Part shown: one piece after another, positions 17,129 to 26,558 of the stretch
Layout of the letters: every line of letters begins with the position of its first letter
Numbering within the stretch: the first letter of the stretch is position 1
NCBI GenBank assembly: GCA_002347025.1
Contig: DEAE01000031.1
Location: 260,281-307,085 of the forward strand
Source: Acidobacteria bacterium UBA2990
GTDB lineage: Bacteria > Acidobacteriota > Vicinamibacteria > Vicinamibacterales > UBA8438
Direction of reading: 5' to 3'
DNA: 46,805 bases
Notes under the pieces: generated by a model
Seen by the model: the letters and a program-made list of their open reading frames with translations, nothing else
Told to the model about the DNA's origin: nothing
Database searches by the model: none
Position numbers and translations under genes: made by a program

Positions 17129-17323
17129 TCACCTTCTCCACAGCATCATCAAAAGAGTCAACGCTCCACTGACCAATATAGAGGTAATAACAGGTACATA
17201 GACCGTAACATTACCGCGTCTATACACAATGTCTCCGGGCAGCCGCCCTAAGGGTAAGCCAAGCAACATCAAACCGCCAAGGCCCACCAACAATAGACCA
17301 GCTAACACCAAAATTTTTCCCAT
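17129..17323 (-). CDS. Small membrane protein, DUF2905 family
   Basis: A 64-residue protein with two hydrophobic helices separated by the family-typical loop LGRLPGDIVYRRGN. The function of DUF2905 proteins is not known. I chose the ATG at 17323 because GGGA lies about 5 nt upstream and family members start at MGK-like sequences; an in-frame TTG at 17338 would add five residues. It lies between ndk and dcd in the same direction. Confidence 0.8.
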   Translation of the reverse strand: MGKILVLAGLLLVGLGGLMLLGLPLGRLPGDIVYRRGNVTVYVPVITSILVSGALTLLMMLWRR

Positions 17324-17404
17324 CGGAGTCCCGAACAATCCCTGCGATCAACGGGAATGAAACCCAGCCAGAACAGCAGTTGCCTGACCAACGCCAAAGA
17401 ACGT

Positions 17405-17818
17405 CTATCCCAGTTCAACCCCACGAAAAAAATAGGCGATTTCCGAGGCCGCAGTCTCCGGAGCATCTGACCCATGAGTCGCGTTACGCTCGATCGAGCT
17501 ACCAAACCTCCGGCGCAGAGTCCCCTCCTCAGCCTGCGCCGGATCAGTAGCTCCCATCAACGTCCTCCAACGCCCAATAGCGCTCTCAGCTTCCAACGCC
17601 ATCACGACCACTGGCCCTGAAGACATGAACGATGTGAGGTTTTCGAAAAACGGACGGTCCCTGTGGACAGCATAAAACCCTTCTGCACCGGCCTTGCTCA
17701 AACGAACCATCCTCAATCCTGCTATGAGAAACCCTGCTTCCTCAATTTCCTTCAATATCTTCCCGATGTTCCCTGCAGACACCGCATCTGGCTTCACTAT
17801 CGCTAGGGTACGTTCCAT
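17405..17818 (-). CDS. ndk: Nucleoside diphosphate kinase
   Basis: Transfers the terminal phosphate from ATP to other nucleoside diphosphates through a phosphohistidine. The 137-residue protein starts ERTLAIVKPDAV (Lys9) and has the active-site His115 in IERNATHGSD. Length and motifs are standard. It is encoded 123 bp after sucD in the same direction; some succinyl-CoA synthetases make GTP, which Ndk can equilibrate with ATP, but that link is only suggestive. Confidence 0.95.
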   Translation of the reverse strand: MERTLAIVKPDAVSAGNIGKILKEIEEAGFLIAGLRMVRLSKAGAEGFYAVHRDRPFFENLTSFMSSGPVVVMALEAESAIGRWRTLMGATDPAQAEEGTLRRRFGSSIERNATHGSDAPETAASEIAYFFRGVELG

Positions 17819-17941
17819 AATATTCGTCTATCCTCATCAAACTGTCAGCCCTTCCTTCAACCAAACCAAATATTAGCCCCATTAAGCCCTCAGTCTTCAC
17901 GCACTGATTTACCAGGGACAAACCACCTCCACCTGCTCCAA

Positions 17942-18817
17942 TCATTGGCGTCCTAGAACTTGGGCAGTGGCTGTGCCTATCTCCGACGGACTTTCAACAA
18001 CAGCCACACCAGCAGAAGACAGTGCTGCCATCTTTCCTGCCGCCGTTCCCATACCACCCGTGACGATGGCGCCGGCATGACCCATTCGGCGCCCAGATGG
18101 AGCTGTTTGGCCCGCTATAAACCCGACAACAGGCTTACTAACATGTTCGCGGATAAACCCAGCAGCTTGCTCCTCAGCCACACCGCCGATTTCTCCAATG
18201 AGTACCACAGCCTCTGTAGCCTGATCCTCTTCGAACAACTTCAACGCATCTATGAAAGTAGTCCCGACTATCGGATCTCCACCTATACCTATACATGTCG
18301 TCTGACCTAGTCCAAGCAAAGTCAGCTGATGAATCGCCTCATAAGTGAGCGTGCCGCTCCTCGAGACGATACCAACCTTACCTTCAAGACAGATGTGCCC
18401 AGGAATAATACCGACCTTCCCCAGACCAACTGAAATAACACCAGGGCAGTTGGGACCGATAAGACGACAGCCACATCGTTCTACAAAATCCAAAGCCGTC
18501 ATGGCATCTTGGACGGGAATGCCTTCAGTAACACACACAATCAGAGGAATTCCGGCATCAGCCGACTCCATTACTGCGTCAGCTGCGAATGCCGCTGGGA
18601 CAAACACCACGGAGGTGTTCGCTCCTGTCTCTCGCACGGCAGCCCTGACTGTGTTGAACACGGGCAGTCCATCGTGACTGGTTCCTCCCTTGCCTGGACT
18701 CACACCTCCAACCACGACTGTTCCATATGTAGAAGCCTGACGAGCGTGAAAGGAACCTTCCCGTCCCGTCAACCCCTGGACGAGTAATCGCGTGTCCTGG
18801 TCGACCAGCACCGCCAT
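17942..18817 (-). CDS. sucD: Succinyl-CoA synthetase, alpha subunit
   Basis: With SucC, converts succinyl-CoA, phosphate and a nucleoside diphosphate to succinate, CoA and NTP in the TCA cycle. The 291-residue subunit has the CoA-binding Rossmann region at the N-terminus, IGPNCPGVI (120-128), and the phosphorylated His247 in RRMGHAGAI. I chose the ATG at 18817 because an AAGGAG Shine-Dalgarno lies about 10 nt upstream and family members begin here; a longer open frame from 18871 has no support. SucC is encoded upstream, 131 bp away. Confidence 0.95.
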   Translation of the reverse strand: MAVLVDQDTRLLVQGLTGREGSFHARQASTYGTVVVGGVSPGKGGTSHDGLPVFNTVRAAVRETGANTSVVFVPAAFAADAVMESADAGIPLIVCVTEGIPVQDAMTALDFVERCGCRLIGPNCPGVISVGLGKVGIIPGHICLEGKVGIVSRSGTLTYEAIHQLTLLGLGQTTCIGIGGDPIVGTTFIDALKLFEEDQATEAVVLIGEIGGVAEEQAAGFIREHVSKPVVGFIAGQTAPSGRRMGHAGAIVTGGMGTAAGKMAALSSAGVAVVESPSEIGTATAQVLGRQ

Positions 18818-18948
18818 CCTGAATTTCTCCTTAGGGCCATGTCGATAATCGTCGCAGAGCGCTAAAGCCACAAGTTAGCCCACAGACTAGGTACTCGCTC
18901 TGAATAATCCAGATACAGCCAGCCTGCGTTCGAACCCTTTCAAACACC

Positions 18949-20106
18949 TCAACTAGCTAACCTCACTACCTGCTTCGCTGCTTCACTCATACTGTTAACG
19001 GTCGTAAAGTTAAGGCCACTTTTTTGAAGCAAGCGCCTACCTTCGTCAACATTGGTCCCTTCCATCCGGATAACTACCGGCACTCGGACGTCCAGTTCGG
19101 CGACTGCCCCAATAACCCCTTCGGCTAGCACATCACAACGCAGTATGCCGCCAAAGATATTAATGAGCACCGCAGATACTTTGTCATCGGATATGAGTAT
19201 TCGGAAGGCATTACGGATCTGCTCAGCATTTGCACCACCACCAACATCGAGAAAATTCGCAGGGTCCCCTCCTGCCAACTTGACAATATCCATCGTCGCC
19301 ATCGCCAAACCTGCACCGTTGACCATACAACCGATATTTCCGTCGAGACGGATATAGCTGAGCGAATATTTTGACGCTTCAGTCTCAAGCGGGTCCTCTT
19401 CCGCTAAATCACGGAGTCGCATGAGATCGGCATGGCGAAACAAAGCGTTATCATCAAGAGTTATTTTTGCATCCAACGCTATTACATCGCCTACCTCAGT
19501 CACCACTAGCGGATTGATTTCGATCAGTGAAGCGTCCAACTCCACAAACGCCCGATACAGTCCCTGCAGCAGTGACGCTGCCTGCTTGGCACTGGAACCG
19601 GTCAAGCCAATCGCATCTGCGACGCATCTGACCTGGAAATCCAGAAGACCCAGTCGCGAGTCGACCTCCAGCCTGTAGATCAGCTCTGGGCTATCCAACG
19701 CAACCTGCTCTATCTCCATTCCTCCAGCGGCACTCGCTATCACTACAACTTGTCTCAGTCTTCGGTCGATCAAAATTCCCAAATAAAGTTCGTTTCTTAT
19801 GCTCAACTGTTCTTCGACTAAGAGCCGTTCCACTACCCGACCCGAAGGACCGGTCTGTGGTGTAACCAATTTTGCCCCAATCAGCTCTCGGGCGATTCGC
19901 TCCGCTTCAGTAGCCCCATCAACGACCTTGATACCACCGGCTTTCCCTCGACCTCCTGCATGTATTTGCGCCTTAACCACTACCCGACCACCCAAGTGAC
20001 GGGCCGCACGGCCAGCATCAACCGCCGAGAGCACAGCTTCCCCTCGCGGTGTCACCACATCGTAGCCGGTCAACAGAGTTTTGGCCTGATACTCGTGAAG
20101 GTTCAT
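18949..20106 (-). CDS. sucC: Succinyl-CoA synthetase, beta subunit
   Basis: ATP-grasp subunit that binds the nucleotide and, with SucD, carries out substrate-level phosphorylation. The 385-residue protein opens MNLHEYQAKTLL and contains KAQIHAGGRGKAGG in the nucleotide-binding region, IEINPLVVTEVGDVIALDAK (about 195-214), and NIFGGILRCDVLA in the CoA-ligase domain. Length is normal. GAGAGG lies about 9 nt before the ATG. It starts 13 bp after the mdh stop, so mdh-sucC-sucD form one leftward operon of consecutive TCA-cycle steps. Confidence 0.95.
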   Translation of the reverse strand: MNLHEYQAKTLLTGYDVVTPRGEAVLSAVDAGRAARHLGGRVVVKAQIHAGGRGKAGGIKVVDGATEAERIARELIGAKLVTPQTGPSGRVVERLLVEEQLSIRNELYLGILIDRRLRQVVVIASAAGGMEIEQVALDSPELIYRLEVDSRLGLLDFQVRCVADAIGLTGSSAKQAASLLQGLYRAFVELDASLIEINPLVVTEVGDVIALDAKITLDDNALFRHADLMRLRDLAEEDPLETEASKYSLSYIRLDGNIGCMVNGAGLAMATMDIVKLAGGDPANFLDVGGGANAEQIRNAFRILISDDKVSAVLINIFGGILRCDVLAEGVIGAVAELDVRVPVVIRMEGTNVDEGRRLLQKSGLNFTTVNSMSEAAKQVVRLAS

Positions 20107-20119
20107 TGCACAAAGCCTC

Positions 20120-21046
20120 TCAAAGCCCTAGTAGATCGACTAATTCTTTAACTGCTGCCGCTGACTTATTAAGCGCCTCTTTCTCATCAGACTCGAGTGC
20201 TATCTCAATAATCTCTTCGCCGCCACCAGCGCCTAGTTTCACAGGTACGCCAACATAAAGGTCCTGGATACCGTACTCGCCCTGAAGGAACATGGCACAG
20301 GGAAGAATCTTCTTCTTATCCTTCAAGATAGCTTCGACCATCTCCACAGCAGCGGACCCCGGTGCATAGAACGCACTTCCCGTCCCGAGCAACTTTACGA
20401 TCTCAGCCCCGCCGTTCGCTGTCCTAGTCACGATCGCATCGACCGTCGCTTGGTCAAGCAACTGCGTGATCGGAATACCCGCAACGGTCGACAAGCGAGG
20501 CAACGGCACCATCGTGTCACCATGGCCGCCAAGGACAAAAGCGTGCGTGTTCTCTACTGACACCTGCAGGGCTTCGGCAATAAATGAACGCATCCGAGCC
20601 GAATCAAGCACCCCAGCCATGCCAACTACCCGCTCACGTGGAAACCCACTCTCACGATAAACCACCTGGCACATGGCGTCGAGCGGGTTCGTAACGGGAA
20701 CTATGATGCATTCGGGTGAGTGCTTGACGATCTCAGCCGTCACAGCCTTAATGATTCCAGCATTTTTCTGTAGCAGGTCATCACGGCTCATCCCTGGTTT
20801 CCGAGCAAGTCCCGCTGTAATTACGACTACATCTGACCCAGCCGTGTCAGCATAGTCATTGGTCCCGAGCACCCGCGCATCCGATCCCTCTACCGGACAG
20901 GCTTCCAGCATGTCGAGCCCTTTGCCTTGGGGTACTCCCTCGAGGATATCTAAGATCACCACGTCGGCCAGTTCCTTGTCGGCAATACTGCGGGCTGCTG
21001 TAGCACCTACATTTCCAGATCCAATAACACTTACTTTTCGATTCAT
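20120..21046 (-). CDS. mdh: Malate dehydrogenase (LDH-like type)
   Basis: Oxidises malate to oxaloacetate with NAD. The 308-residue protein has the NAD-binding GSGNVGAT (9-16), the malate-specific Arg82 in AGLARKPGMSR (with Arg88), Asp148 and Arg151, and the catalytic His175 in GGHGDTMVPLP. Arg82, rather than the Gln of lactate dehydrogenases, supports malate as substrate. First gene of mdh-sucC-sucD. An inverted repeat about 45-60 bp upstream of the ATG could be an operator. Confidence 0.95.
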   Translation of the reverse strand: MNRKVSVIGSGNVGATAARSIADKELADVVILDILEGVPQGKGLDMLEACPVEGSDARVLGTNDYADTAGSDVVVITAGLARKPGMSRDDLLQKNAGIIKAVTAEIVKHSPECIIVPVTNPLDAMCQVVYRESGFPRERVVGMAGVLDSARMRSFIAEALQVSVENTHAFVLGGHGDTMVPLPRLSTVAGIPITQLLDQATVDAIVTRTANGGAEIVKLLGTGSAFYAPGSAAVEMVEAILKDKKKILPCAMFLQGEYGIQDLYVGVPVKLGAGGGEEIIEIALESDEKEALNKSAAAVKELVDLLGL

Positions 21047-21539
21047 AACGCTCTATTTACCCCTTTCTTCGCAACTTTAGTGAGAAGCCTGCCAAAGTTT
21101 TGGCGAAACATGACGCCAGCCTACCCTTGGTTGTATTCACCTTGCGACTCCACCCTCCGTCATGGCACAACATCGCTAGACCAGTCATCAGAGATTCCGC
21201 CTCAATTAAGCTCAGCTGCCAGCAGCTGATCATTCACACCCAGCCTGAACCTTGCATCACTCGTTGGCAACCCGCCTTAGGGCACTTCCCTGCTGGGTAT
21301 AAGAAGATCTGCACAAATTTTGTTGAAAACCTTGTGGAAAAATGGGCTCCAGGCAGTAAACAAACCGTCTCTAATCTGGGCTTCTAGCGATTTGCACCAG
21401 CGAAGTGCGGCGTAACTGCAGCGAGCGAACCTCGGTAGTGCGGCAACTAATGATTATACTTGAAGGCTTTGTGGTCTTTGCGGTAACCATAATGTAGAGA
21501 CGCACAGTCGATCTGACCACCCTTAGAAACGAGTCATGG
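21047..21539. other. Divergent intergenic region between mdh and serA
   Basis: About 490 bases with no credible gene. It should hold both promoters. On the plus strand TATACT at 21455-21460 and CATAAT at 21488-21493 are possible -10 boxes for serA, without matching -35 boxes. On the mdh side there is a 14-bp inverted repeat, listed separately. I recognise no riboswitch or small RNA. Confidence 0.45.
21091..21104. promoter_or_regulatory. Inverted repeat upstream of mdh, possible operator
   Basis: GCCAAA and TTTGGC form a perfect 6-bp dyad around a 2-bp centre, 45-58 bp ahead of the mdh start codon on the minus strand. The size and place fit a repressor or activator site for the mdh-sucC-sucD operon, but such a dyad can arise by chance and no regulator is identified. 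Confidence 0.3.
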
Positions 21540-23123
21540 ATGAAAATCGTGATAGCCGATCCGCTGCCCGCAGCAGCGACCAACATTTTCCGTGAAAAAG
21601 GTTGGACAGTCTACATCCGATCTGAACAACCTATGCATCAACTCCATACCGAACTTGCTGACGCCGATGGACTTATCATCCGAAGTGCCACAAGGGTTGA
21701 TAAGGATTTGTTGCTTAGTGCCCCCAAACTAAGAATTATCGCGAGGGCTGGAACCGGAGTCGATAACATAGATATCGAGGCCGCCAGCGAGACTGGGGTA
21801 CTCGTTGTCAATGCACCCGGAGTTAACAGCATCAGCGTGGCGGAACATGCCTTCGCCCTCTTATTGGCTACTGCTCGGTCAGTTCCCCTGGCCAACGCTG
21901 GACTCAAAGCAGGCAAGTGGGAAAAAAAGCAGTTCATTGGTATCGAGTTACGCGGCAAAACCTTGGGAGTAGTTGGTCTCGGACGTATCGGTCAAGCAAT
22001 GGTCCAGCGGGCTCACGCATTTTCCATGCGAACTATTGCCCACGATCCTTTCATCACCACCCAAGTAGCGGAAGGGCTGAACGTTGAGCTATTAGAACTT
22101 GATGAGCTTTGCGACCAGGCTGACTTTATCAGCTTGCATGTTCCCACCACCGGCGCTGAGCCCTTGTTCAACGCTGAACGTCTAGCTAAATGCCAATCAA
22201 CAGTTCAGATAATTAACACGGCACGAGGCACCCTTATCGACGAAACAGCTCTGGCTGATGCCATAGAAGAAGGCAGAGTTGGCGGGGCCGGACTCGATGT
22301 GTTCACGAATGAACCTCCACACAACAACCGTTTACTGTCCTTGCCACAGGTAATCGCAACCCCTCACATCGCAGGTTCGACCCATGAAGCCCAAGAGATG
22401 GTTGCCGTCGAAACAGTTGCTTGTGTGCGAGACTTTCTAGAAGCAGGCACAGTACGTAACGCTGTAAACTACCCTTCTCTCAGTCAAGAAGACTCAAAAC
22501 GCATCCAGCCCTACATGCTGCTGGCGAAGCGCTTGGGGGCATTCCTCGCCCAAATCTCAACTGCCCGCCCTAAAACTCTCGGCATCCGCTACTACGGCAA
22601 ACTCGCCGAGGGCAACAATGAAGTTTTGGTTGGAGTAAGTCTAGTGGGGTTATTCGGTGAAACAGTAAGTCACGCAACGCCGATTAACGCGAGGGCCTTG
22701 GCCAACGAGCGTGGCATCGAAATTATTGAGTCCCGCAGTTCACGCCCCCGCAATTTTACCAGCCTAATCTCAATCAAGCTGCACACCGAACTGGGAGAGC
22801 ATTGGGTAGAGGGTGCACTGTTTGAGCAAGCTGGACCCAGACTTGTCTTAGTGGATGGCGTCACTGTTGAAGCCCCACTCGAAGGAACCTTAATCGTCAT
22901 CAAAAATGACGACCAACCTGGTGTCATTGGTGAGGTGGGCATGCTCCTCGGACGCCACGGTATCAACATTGCCACCTTCGCGCTTGGTCGTGGACCGGCC
23001 GGTGCTGTGGCGGTCGTAAAGATTGACCACAAGGAACCTGCCGGATACCACGTCAGCCAAGATATCATCAAGGCGATCACCGAGGTGGATGCTGTCAGAT
23101 ACGCAGAAGTCGTCACCGTGTAA
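21540..23123 (+). CDS. serA: D-3-phosphoglycerate dehydrogenase
   Basis: First step of serine synthesis: oxidation of 3-phosphoglycerate with NAD. The 527-residue protein is the long form. Residues 1-310 hold the substrate and NAD domains with GLGRIG (146-151) and catalytic Arg229, Glu258 and His276. Residues about 320-450 form the allosteric-substrate-binding domain, and the last 75 residues an ACT domain (LIVIKNDDQPGVIGEVG), where serine usually acts as feedback inhibitor. The ATG at 21540 has no clear Shine-Dalgarno. It is transcribed alone. Confidence 0.95.
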   Translation: MKIVIADPLPAAATNIFREKGWTVYIRSEQPMHQLHTELADADGLIIRSATRVDKDLLLSAPKLRIIARAGTGVDNIDIEAASETGVLVVNAPGVNSISVAEHAFALLLATARSVPLANAGLKAGKWEKKQFIGIELRGKTLGVVGLGRIGQAMVQRAHAFSMRTIAHDPFITTQVAEGLNVELLELDELCDQADFISLHVPTTGAEPLFNAERLAKCQSTVQIINTARGTLIDETALADAIEEGRVGGAGLDVFTNEPPHNNRLLSLPQVIATPHIAGSTHEAQEMVAVETVACVRDFLEAGTVRNAVNYPSLSQEDSKRIQPYMLLAKRLGAFLAQISTARPKTLGIRYYGKLAEGNNEVLVGVSLVGLFGETVSHATPINARALANERGIEIIESRSSRPRNFTSLISIKLHTELGEHWVEGALFEQAGPRLVLVDGVTVEAPLEGTLIVIKNDDQPGVIGEVGMLLGRHGINIATFALGRGPAGAVAVVKIDHKEPAGYHVSQDIIKAITEVDAVRYAEVVTV

Positions 23124-23141
23124 CAGGGATTATCACTGGAT

Positions 23142-23723
23142 TCACCGTAAGGTAAGAAATAAGGATTTATCTTCTTGATGATCGAAAAGCTCGACCCTAT
23201 CAGAACCGACAAAATCAACCCTATACCTGCCCAAAATCTCGTCTCCCACTCGGACAAGCACAACGCCGTCATCGGCGGCAAGAATACCAATATGCACCAT
23301 GCCGACCGAAGTTTGTTCACCAGCAATTCCAGCCAAAGAGAGGGTTGACCCCCTAGGCGGGACCACCACCGAAACTGTGGCAGGCCCACTGGTAGTTCTG
23401 GAAGTCTCACCTGAAACGACAGCACTGGTAGCCACAAAAACAAACGGATTCCTACCCGAGACTGGCGGATTATCTGTAACTTCCCTCGATAGCCGCTCCA
23501 ACTGAAGTTCAATGCCAGGATGTTCACTCACCAACAAGGATTCCTGCTCTTTGGCAGACAATCCAGGTTCATCTGGATCTAGAGTTAGAATGCTGCCTCG
23601 TGTCGCAGTCGCCGACGAAAACCAAACTGCCAGCGAAACCAACACTGCGGCCAGAGCCGCTATTCTGACAAATCTCATGGACAGTGACATCGTACCATGG
23701 ACTAGGTTGCCTGAGTCGCCCAT
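23142..23723 (-). CDS. Exported protein resembling PilP/GspC-type pilus or secretion subunits
   Basis: A 193-residue protein of uncertain role. A membrane helix lies near residues 20-38, followed by a linker and the phrase SGRNPFVF, which in PilP and GspC proteins precedes a small beta domain. The C-terminal part (VGMVHIGILAADDGVVLVRVGDEILGRY) has the matching beta pattern ending in a short hydrophobic strand. The similarity is weak and by eye. No other pilus or type II secretion gene lies nearby, which is odd for this family. The true start may be Met12 or Met16 (23690 or 23678). It ends 18 bp from the convergent serA stop. Confidence 0.55.
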   Translation of the reverse strand: MGDSGNLVHGTMSLSMRFVRIAALAAVLVSLAVWFSSATATRGSILTLDPDEPGLSAKEQESLLVSEHPGIELQLERLSREVTDNPPVSGRNPFVFVATSAVVSGETSRTTSGPATVSVVVPPRGSTLSLAGIAGEQTSVGMVHIGILAADDGVVLVRVGDEILGRYRVDFVGSDRVELFDHQEDKSLFLTLR

Positions 23724-23916
23724 CCCAGCCGCATCCTCAACTAAATACCCATAAGCAAGGTCGCGTCCTGTTCACCTATTCCTCAAACTTGCCATTGCCA
23801 ATGTCTAGTCATTAGTCATGCTTCTCCGGAATGGCCCCAAGCCTGAAGAACAAGCCAACTACACTCGAGAGGACCTTGAAACCAAAGTATCGCGAAGTTG
23901 TATGTTAGGATTCGCC

Positions 23917-24702
23917 GTGCATCCCTGGTCCAAACGGTCGGATGAACCCACCCCAAATCCACCTCGGGCTGTGGTAATCATCCCGGCTCGTTACGCTTCG
24001 ACGAGGCTTCCAGCCAAGCCACTTGCTGACATCTGTGGCAAACCGATGATTGAGTACGTCTATAAGCAGGCATCTGCAGCGACATCGGTAGAAAGTGTTT
24101 TAGTCGCTACTGATGACGAACGGATAGTCAAAGCCGTAGAGGCTTTTGGTGGACAAGCCCGAATGACCAGTTCTGAGCACCCTAGTGGCACCGACAGGAT
24201 CGCAGAGGTAGCCGAAGCAATTCACTCGGATTTAATAGTCAATGTACAGGCAGATGAACCGCTGATTCATCCAGACATGATCGACGCAGCCATCGAGGCC
24301 TTCTCCCGCTACCCTAGCATCCTTGTCTCAACACTTCGATCTCCTATCGAGGACCCGGCATTGATACATGATCCTGACACCGTCAAGGTTGCAACAGATC
24401 GAGACGGTTTCGCTATCTTCTTCTCTCGCAGTGCTATAGGCCTAGATCGCACCGCTCCCCATCGCGACTGGGCTGTTGATCGACATATCGGAGTCTATGT
24501 GTATCAACGCTCTTTCCTACTAACTTTAAGTAAGCTCGAACAGACGCCTCTAGAATGCAGCGAGCGCCTCGAGCAACTACGTGTTCTCGAGCACGGCTAT
24601 CGCATTATGACCATAGAGACCCCCCACCACCCTCTAGGCGTCGATACCAAGGCGGACCTTGAACAGGTTCGTCAGCTCGTCGCTGCCGGAGTCACTGTAT
24701 GA
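23917..24702 (+). CDS. kdsB: 3-deoxy-manno-octulosonate cytidylyltransferase (CMP-KDO synthetase)
   Basis: Activates KDO with CTP to CMP-KDO for the LPS inner core. The protein has the signature VVIIPARYASTRLPAKPL near its N-terminus, NVQADEPLI and the conserved GVYVY and LRVLEHG regions. The open frame reaches back to an ATG at 23818, but the extra residues are not family-like. I chose GTG 23917 because AGGA lies 8 nt ahead, giving 261 residues; ATG 23902 is an alternative. Its TGA overlaps the pyrG ATG (ATGA), so the CTP user and the CTP maker are translationally coupled. Confidence 0.93.
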   Translation: MHPWSKRSDEPTPNPPRAVVIIPARYASTRLPAKPLADICGKPMIEYVYKQASAATSVESVLVATDDERIVKAVEAFGGQARMTSSEHPSGTDRIAEVAEAIHSDLIVNVQADEPLIHPDMIDAAIEAFSRYPSILVSTLRSPIEDPALIHDPDTVKVATDRDGFAIFFSRSAIGLDRTAPHRDWAVDRHIGVYVYQRSFLLTLSKLEQTPLECSERLEQLRVLEHGYRIMTIETPHHPLGVDTKADLEQVRQLVAAGVTV

Positions 24703-26360
24703 GCGAACCCCTTCTGAACGAACACGGCCGGCCTATAAAATTCATCTTCGTAACCGGGGGAGTTGTTTCTTCCCTTGGGAAAGGCTTGGCCGCAGCATCT
24801 ATCGGCTGTCTGCTTGAAGGTCACGGCTACCGTATAACCCTCCAGAAACTCGACCCCTACGTGAACGTAGATCCTGGCACGATGAGCCCCTACCAACATG
24901 GCGAAGTTTTTGTAACTGATGACGGCGCCGAGACAGATCTCGACCTAGGGCACTACGAACGCTTCACCAACACCCTCACTACCAAAAAGCATAACTGGAC
25001 CACTGGCAAGATCTATCTTTCAGTTATTCAAAAGGAACGCCGCGGTGATTATCTTGGCGGCACCGTTCAAGTCATTCCCCATATAACCAACGAGATCAAA
25101 AACAGCATTCGCTGCATAGCGGACGCGGTAGACATCGTCATGGTTGAGGTCGGTGGAACGGTCGGCGACATAGAAAGCCAACCGTTTCTTGAAGCAATCA
25201 GGCAATTTCGCCAGGATGTCGGTCGAGAGCATACACTTTACATTCATCTGACACTCGTTCCCTTCATCGGTGCGGCGGGTGAACTAAAGACCAAACCAAC
25301 CCAGCACAGCGTCAGAGATCTTCGAGCCCTTGGCATTCAACCGGACATCCTTCTCTGCCGTACCGACCGGTTCTTGCCGCCTGATATTCGGCGAAAGATC
25401 GCTCTTTTTTGTGACGTCGACGAAGATGCTGTGATCACCGCCAAGGATGTATCGAGCATCTACGAAGTCCCACTTGTACTTGGAGAAGAAGGGCTTGATC
25501 GCAACATCCTACACAGACTTCAGCTACCAGACTCAGAACGAACCATGGACAAGTGGCAGGCACTAGTCGATGGAATTCAACATCCAAACGATCAAGTTCG
25601 TATTCACGTTGTCGGTAAATACGTTGGCTACGAAGACTCGTACAAAAGCCTCACAGAAGCCTTATTCCATGGTGGTTTTCAGAACAGGCTGGCGGTCGAC
25701 ATAGAGTGGGTTGAAGCCGAAGCTCTCGAGTCAAGTGGCGGGACCAAACTGATAGAAGAGGCCGACGGCATACTAGTTCCTGGAGGCTTCGGCAACCGCG
25801 GTAGTAGGGGAATGATGCAGGCTTGCCGCTTTGCCCGGCAGAGCCTGGTCCCATACTTTGGTATCTGCTACGGCTTCCAATGGGCAGCCGTTGAATTCGC
25901 TCGCAACGTCTGTGGCCTCAAAGGAGCTGATTCCACCGAGTGCGACCCAGACGCCGAACACAAGGTGATCTACAAACTGAGGGATCTCCTAGGAGTCGAG
26001 GATTTAGGGGGAACCATGCGACTTGGCAAGTATCCGTGCCGACTGATTGCCGGATCCAGAGCACAGAATCTTTACGGCAGTGAAGAGATTCAGGAGAGGC
26101 ATCGACATCGCTACGAGTTCAATCGGGACTACGAATCCCAACTAACCGAGAATGGCTTGGTCATATCCGGTCGCTCCCCAGACGGCAAATTCGTAGAATC
26201 GATTGAATTACGTGGGCACCCTTGGTTTGTGGCTGTCCAATACCATCCGGAATTCCGTTCAAAACCTCTTAACCCACATCCACTCTTTGCTGACTTTATT
26301 CGAGCCAGCTACGAACATAAAGTCGGGTCCAGGTCCAGGCCAAAATCAGCAGTTCCCTAG
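24699..26360 (+). CDS. pyrG: CTP synthase
   Basis: Makes CTP from UTP using ATP and the amide nitrogen of glutamine. The 553-residue protein has the synthetase domain (about 1-275), with the opening FIFVTGGVVSSLGKG and the MVEVGGTVGDIES block. The class I glutamine amidotransferase domain follows (about 300-540), with the nucleophile Cys390 in FGICYGFQ and the VQYHPEF His/Glu pair. Most CTP synthases have GICLG here; the Tyr is a minor variant. Placed between kdsB and kdsA, it supplies CTP for CMP-KDO. The start codon overlaps the kdsB stop. Confidence 0.96.
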   Translation: MSEPLLNEHGRPIKFIFVTGGVVSSLGKGLAAASIGCLLEGHGYRITLQKLDPYVNVDPGTMSPYQHGEVFVTDDGAETDLDLGHYERFTNTLTTKKHNWTTGKIYLSVIQKERRGDYLGGTVQVIPHITNEIKNSIRCIADAVDIVMVEVGGTVGDIESQPFLEAIRQFRQDVGREHTLYIHLTLVPFIGAAGELKTKPTQHSVRDLRALGIQPDILLCRTDRFLPPDIRRKIALFCDVDEDAVITAKDVSSIYEVPLVLGEEGLDRNILHRLQLPDSERTMDKWQALVDGIQHPNDQVRIHVVGKYVGYEDSYKSLTEALFHGGFQNRLAVDIEWVEAEALESSGGTKLIEEADGILVPGGFGNRGSRGMMQACRFARQSLVPYFGICYGFQWAAVEFARNVCGLKGADSTECDPDAEHKVIYKLRDLLGVEDLGGTMRLGKYPCRLIAGSRAQNLYGSEEIQERHRHRYEFNRDYESQLTENGLVISGRSPDGKFVESIELRGHPWFVAVQYHPEFRSKPLNPHPLFADFIRASYEHKVGSRSRPKSAVP

Positions 26361-26423
26361 CTCCATCGGCACTGGCAACAAGCCTTCAACTCAAGAAATT
26401 AGGCAACAGAAACATAGGAATTC

Positions 26424-26441
26424 GGCATTTCTCGAAATGCC
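26424..26441 (+). terminator. Hairpin after pyrG, possible terminator
   Basis: GGCATTT and AAATGCC form a perfect 7-bp stem with a CTCG loop, 63 nt after the pyrG stop. The tail ATATATCTT is only partly T-rich, so termination may be weak. It separates kdsB-pyrG from the kdsA promoter proposed downstream. Confidence 0.4.
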
Positions 26442-26546
26442 ATATATCTTCGAGGGGCGTTACAACAGGGCAGTCCAGCTATCTCTCTTCCAATTCACAC
26501 CGCTAAATAGTCGTTTAAACCCAGAGACCACAGCCATGGAGAAATC

Positions 26547-26552
26547 TATAAT
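26547..26552 (+). promoter_or_regulatory. Consensus -10 box directly ahead of kdsA
   Basis: A perfect TATAAT ends six bases before the kdsA GTG. A weak -35 (GAGACC, 26524-26529) lies 17 bp upstream. If this promoter is used, transcription would begin at about the first base of the start codon, giving a leaderless kdsA mRNA. Confidence 0.45.
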
Positions 26553-26558
26553 AGTGGT

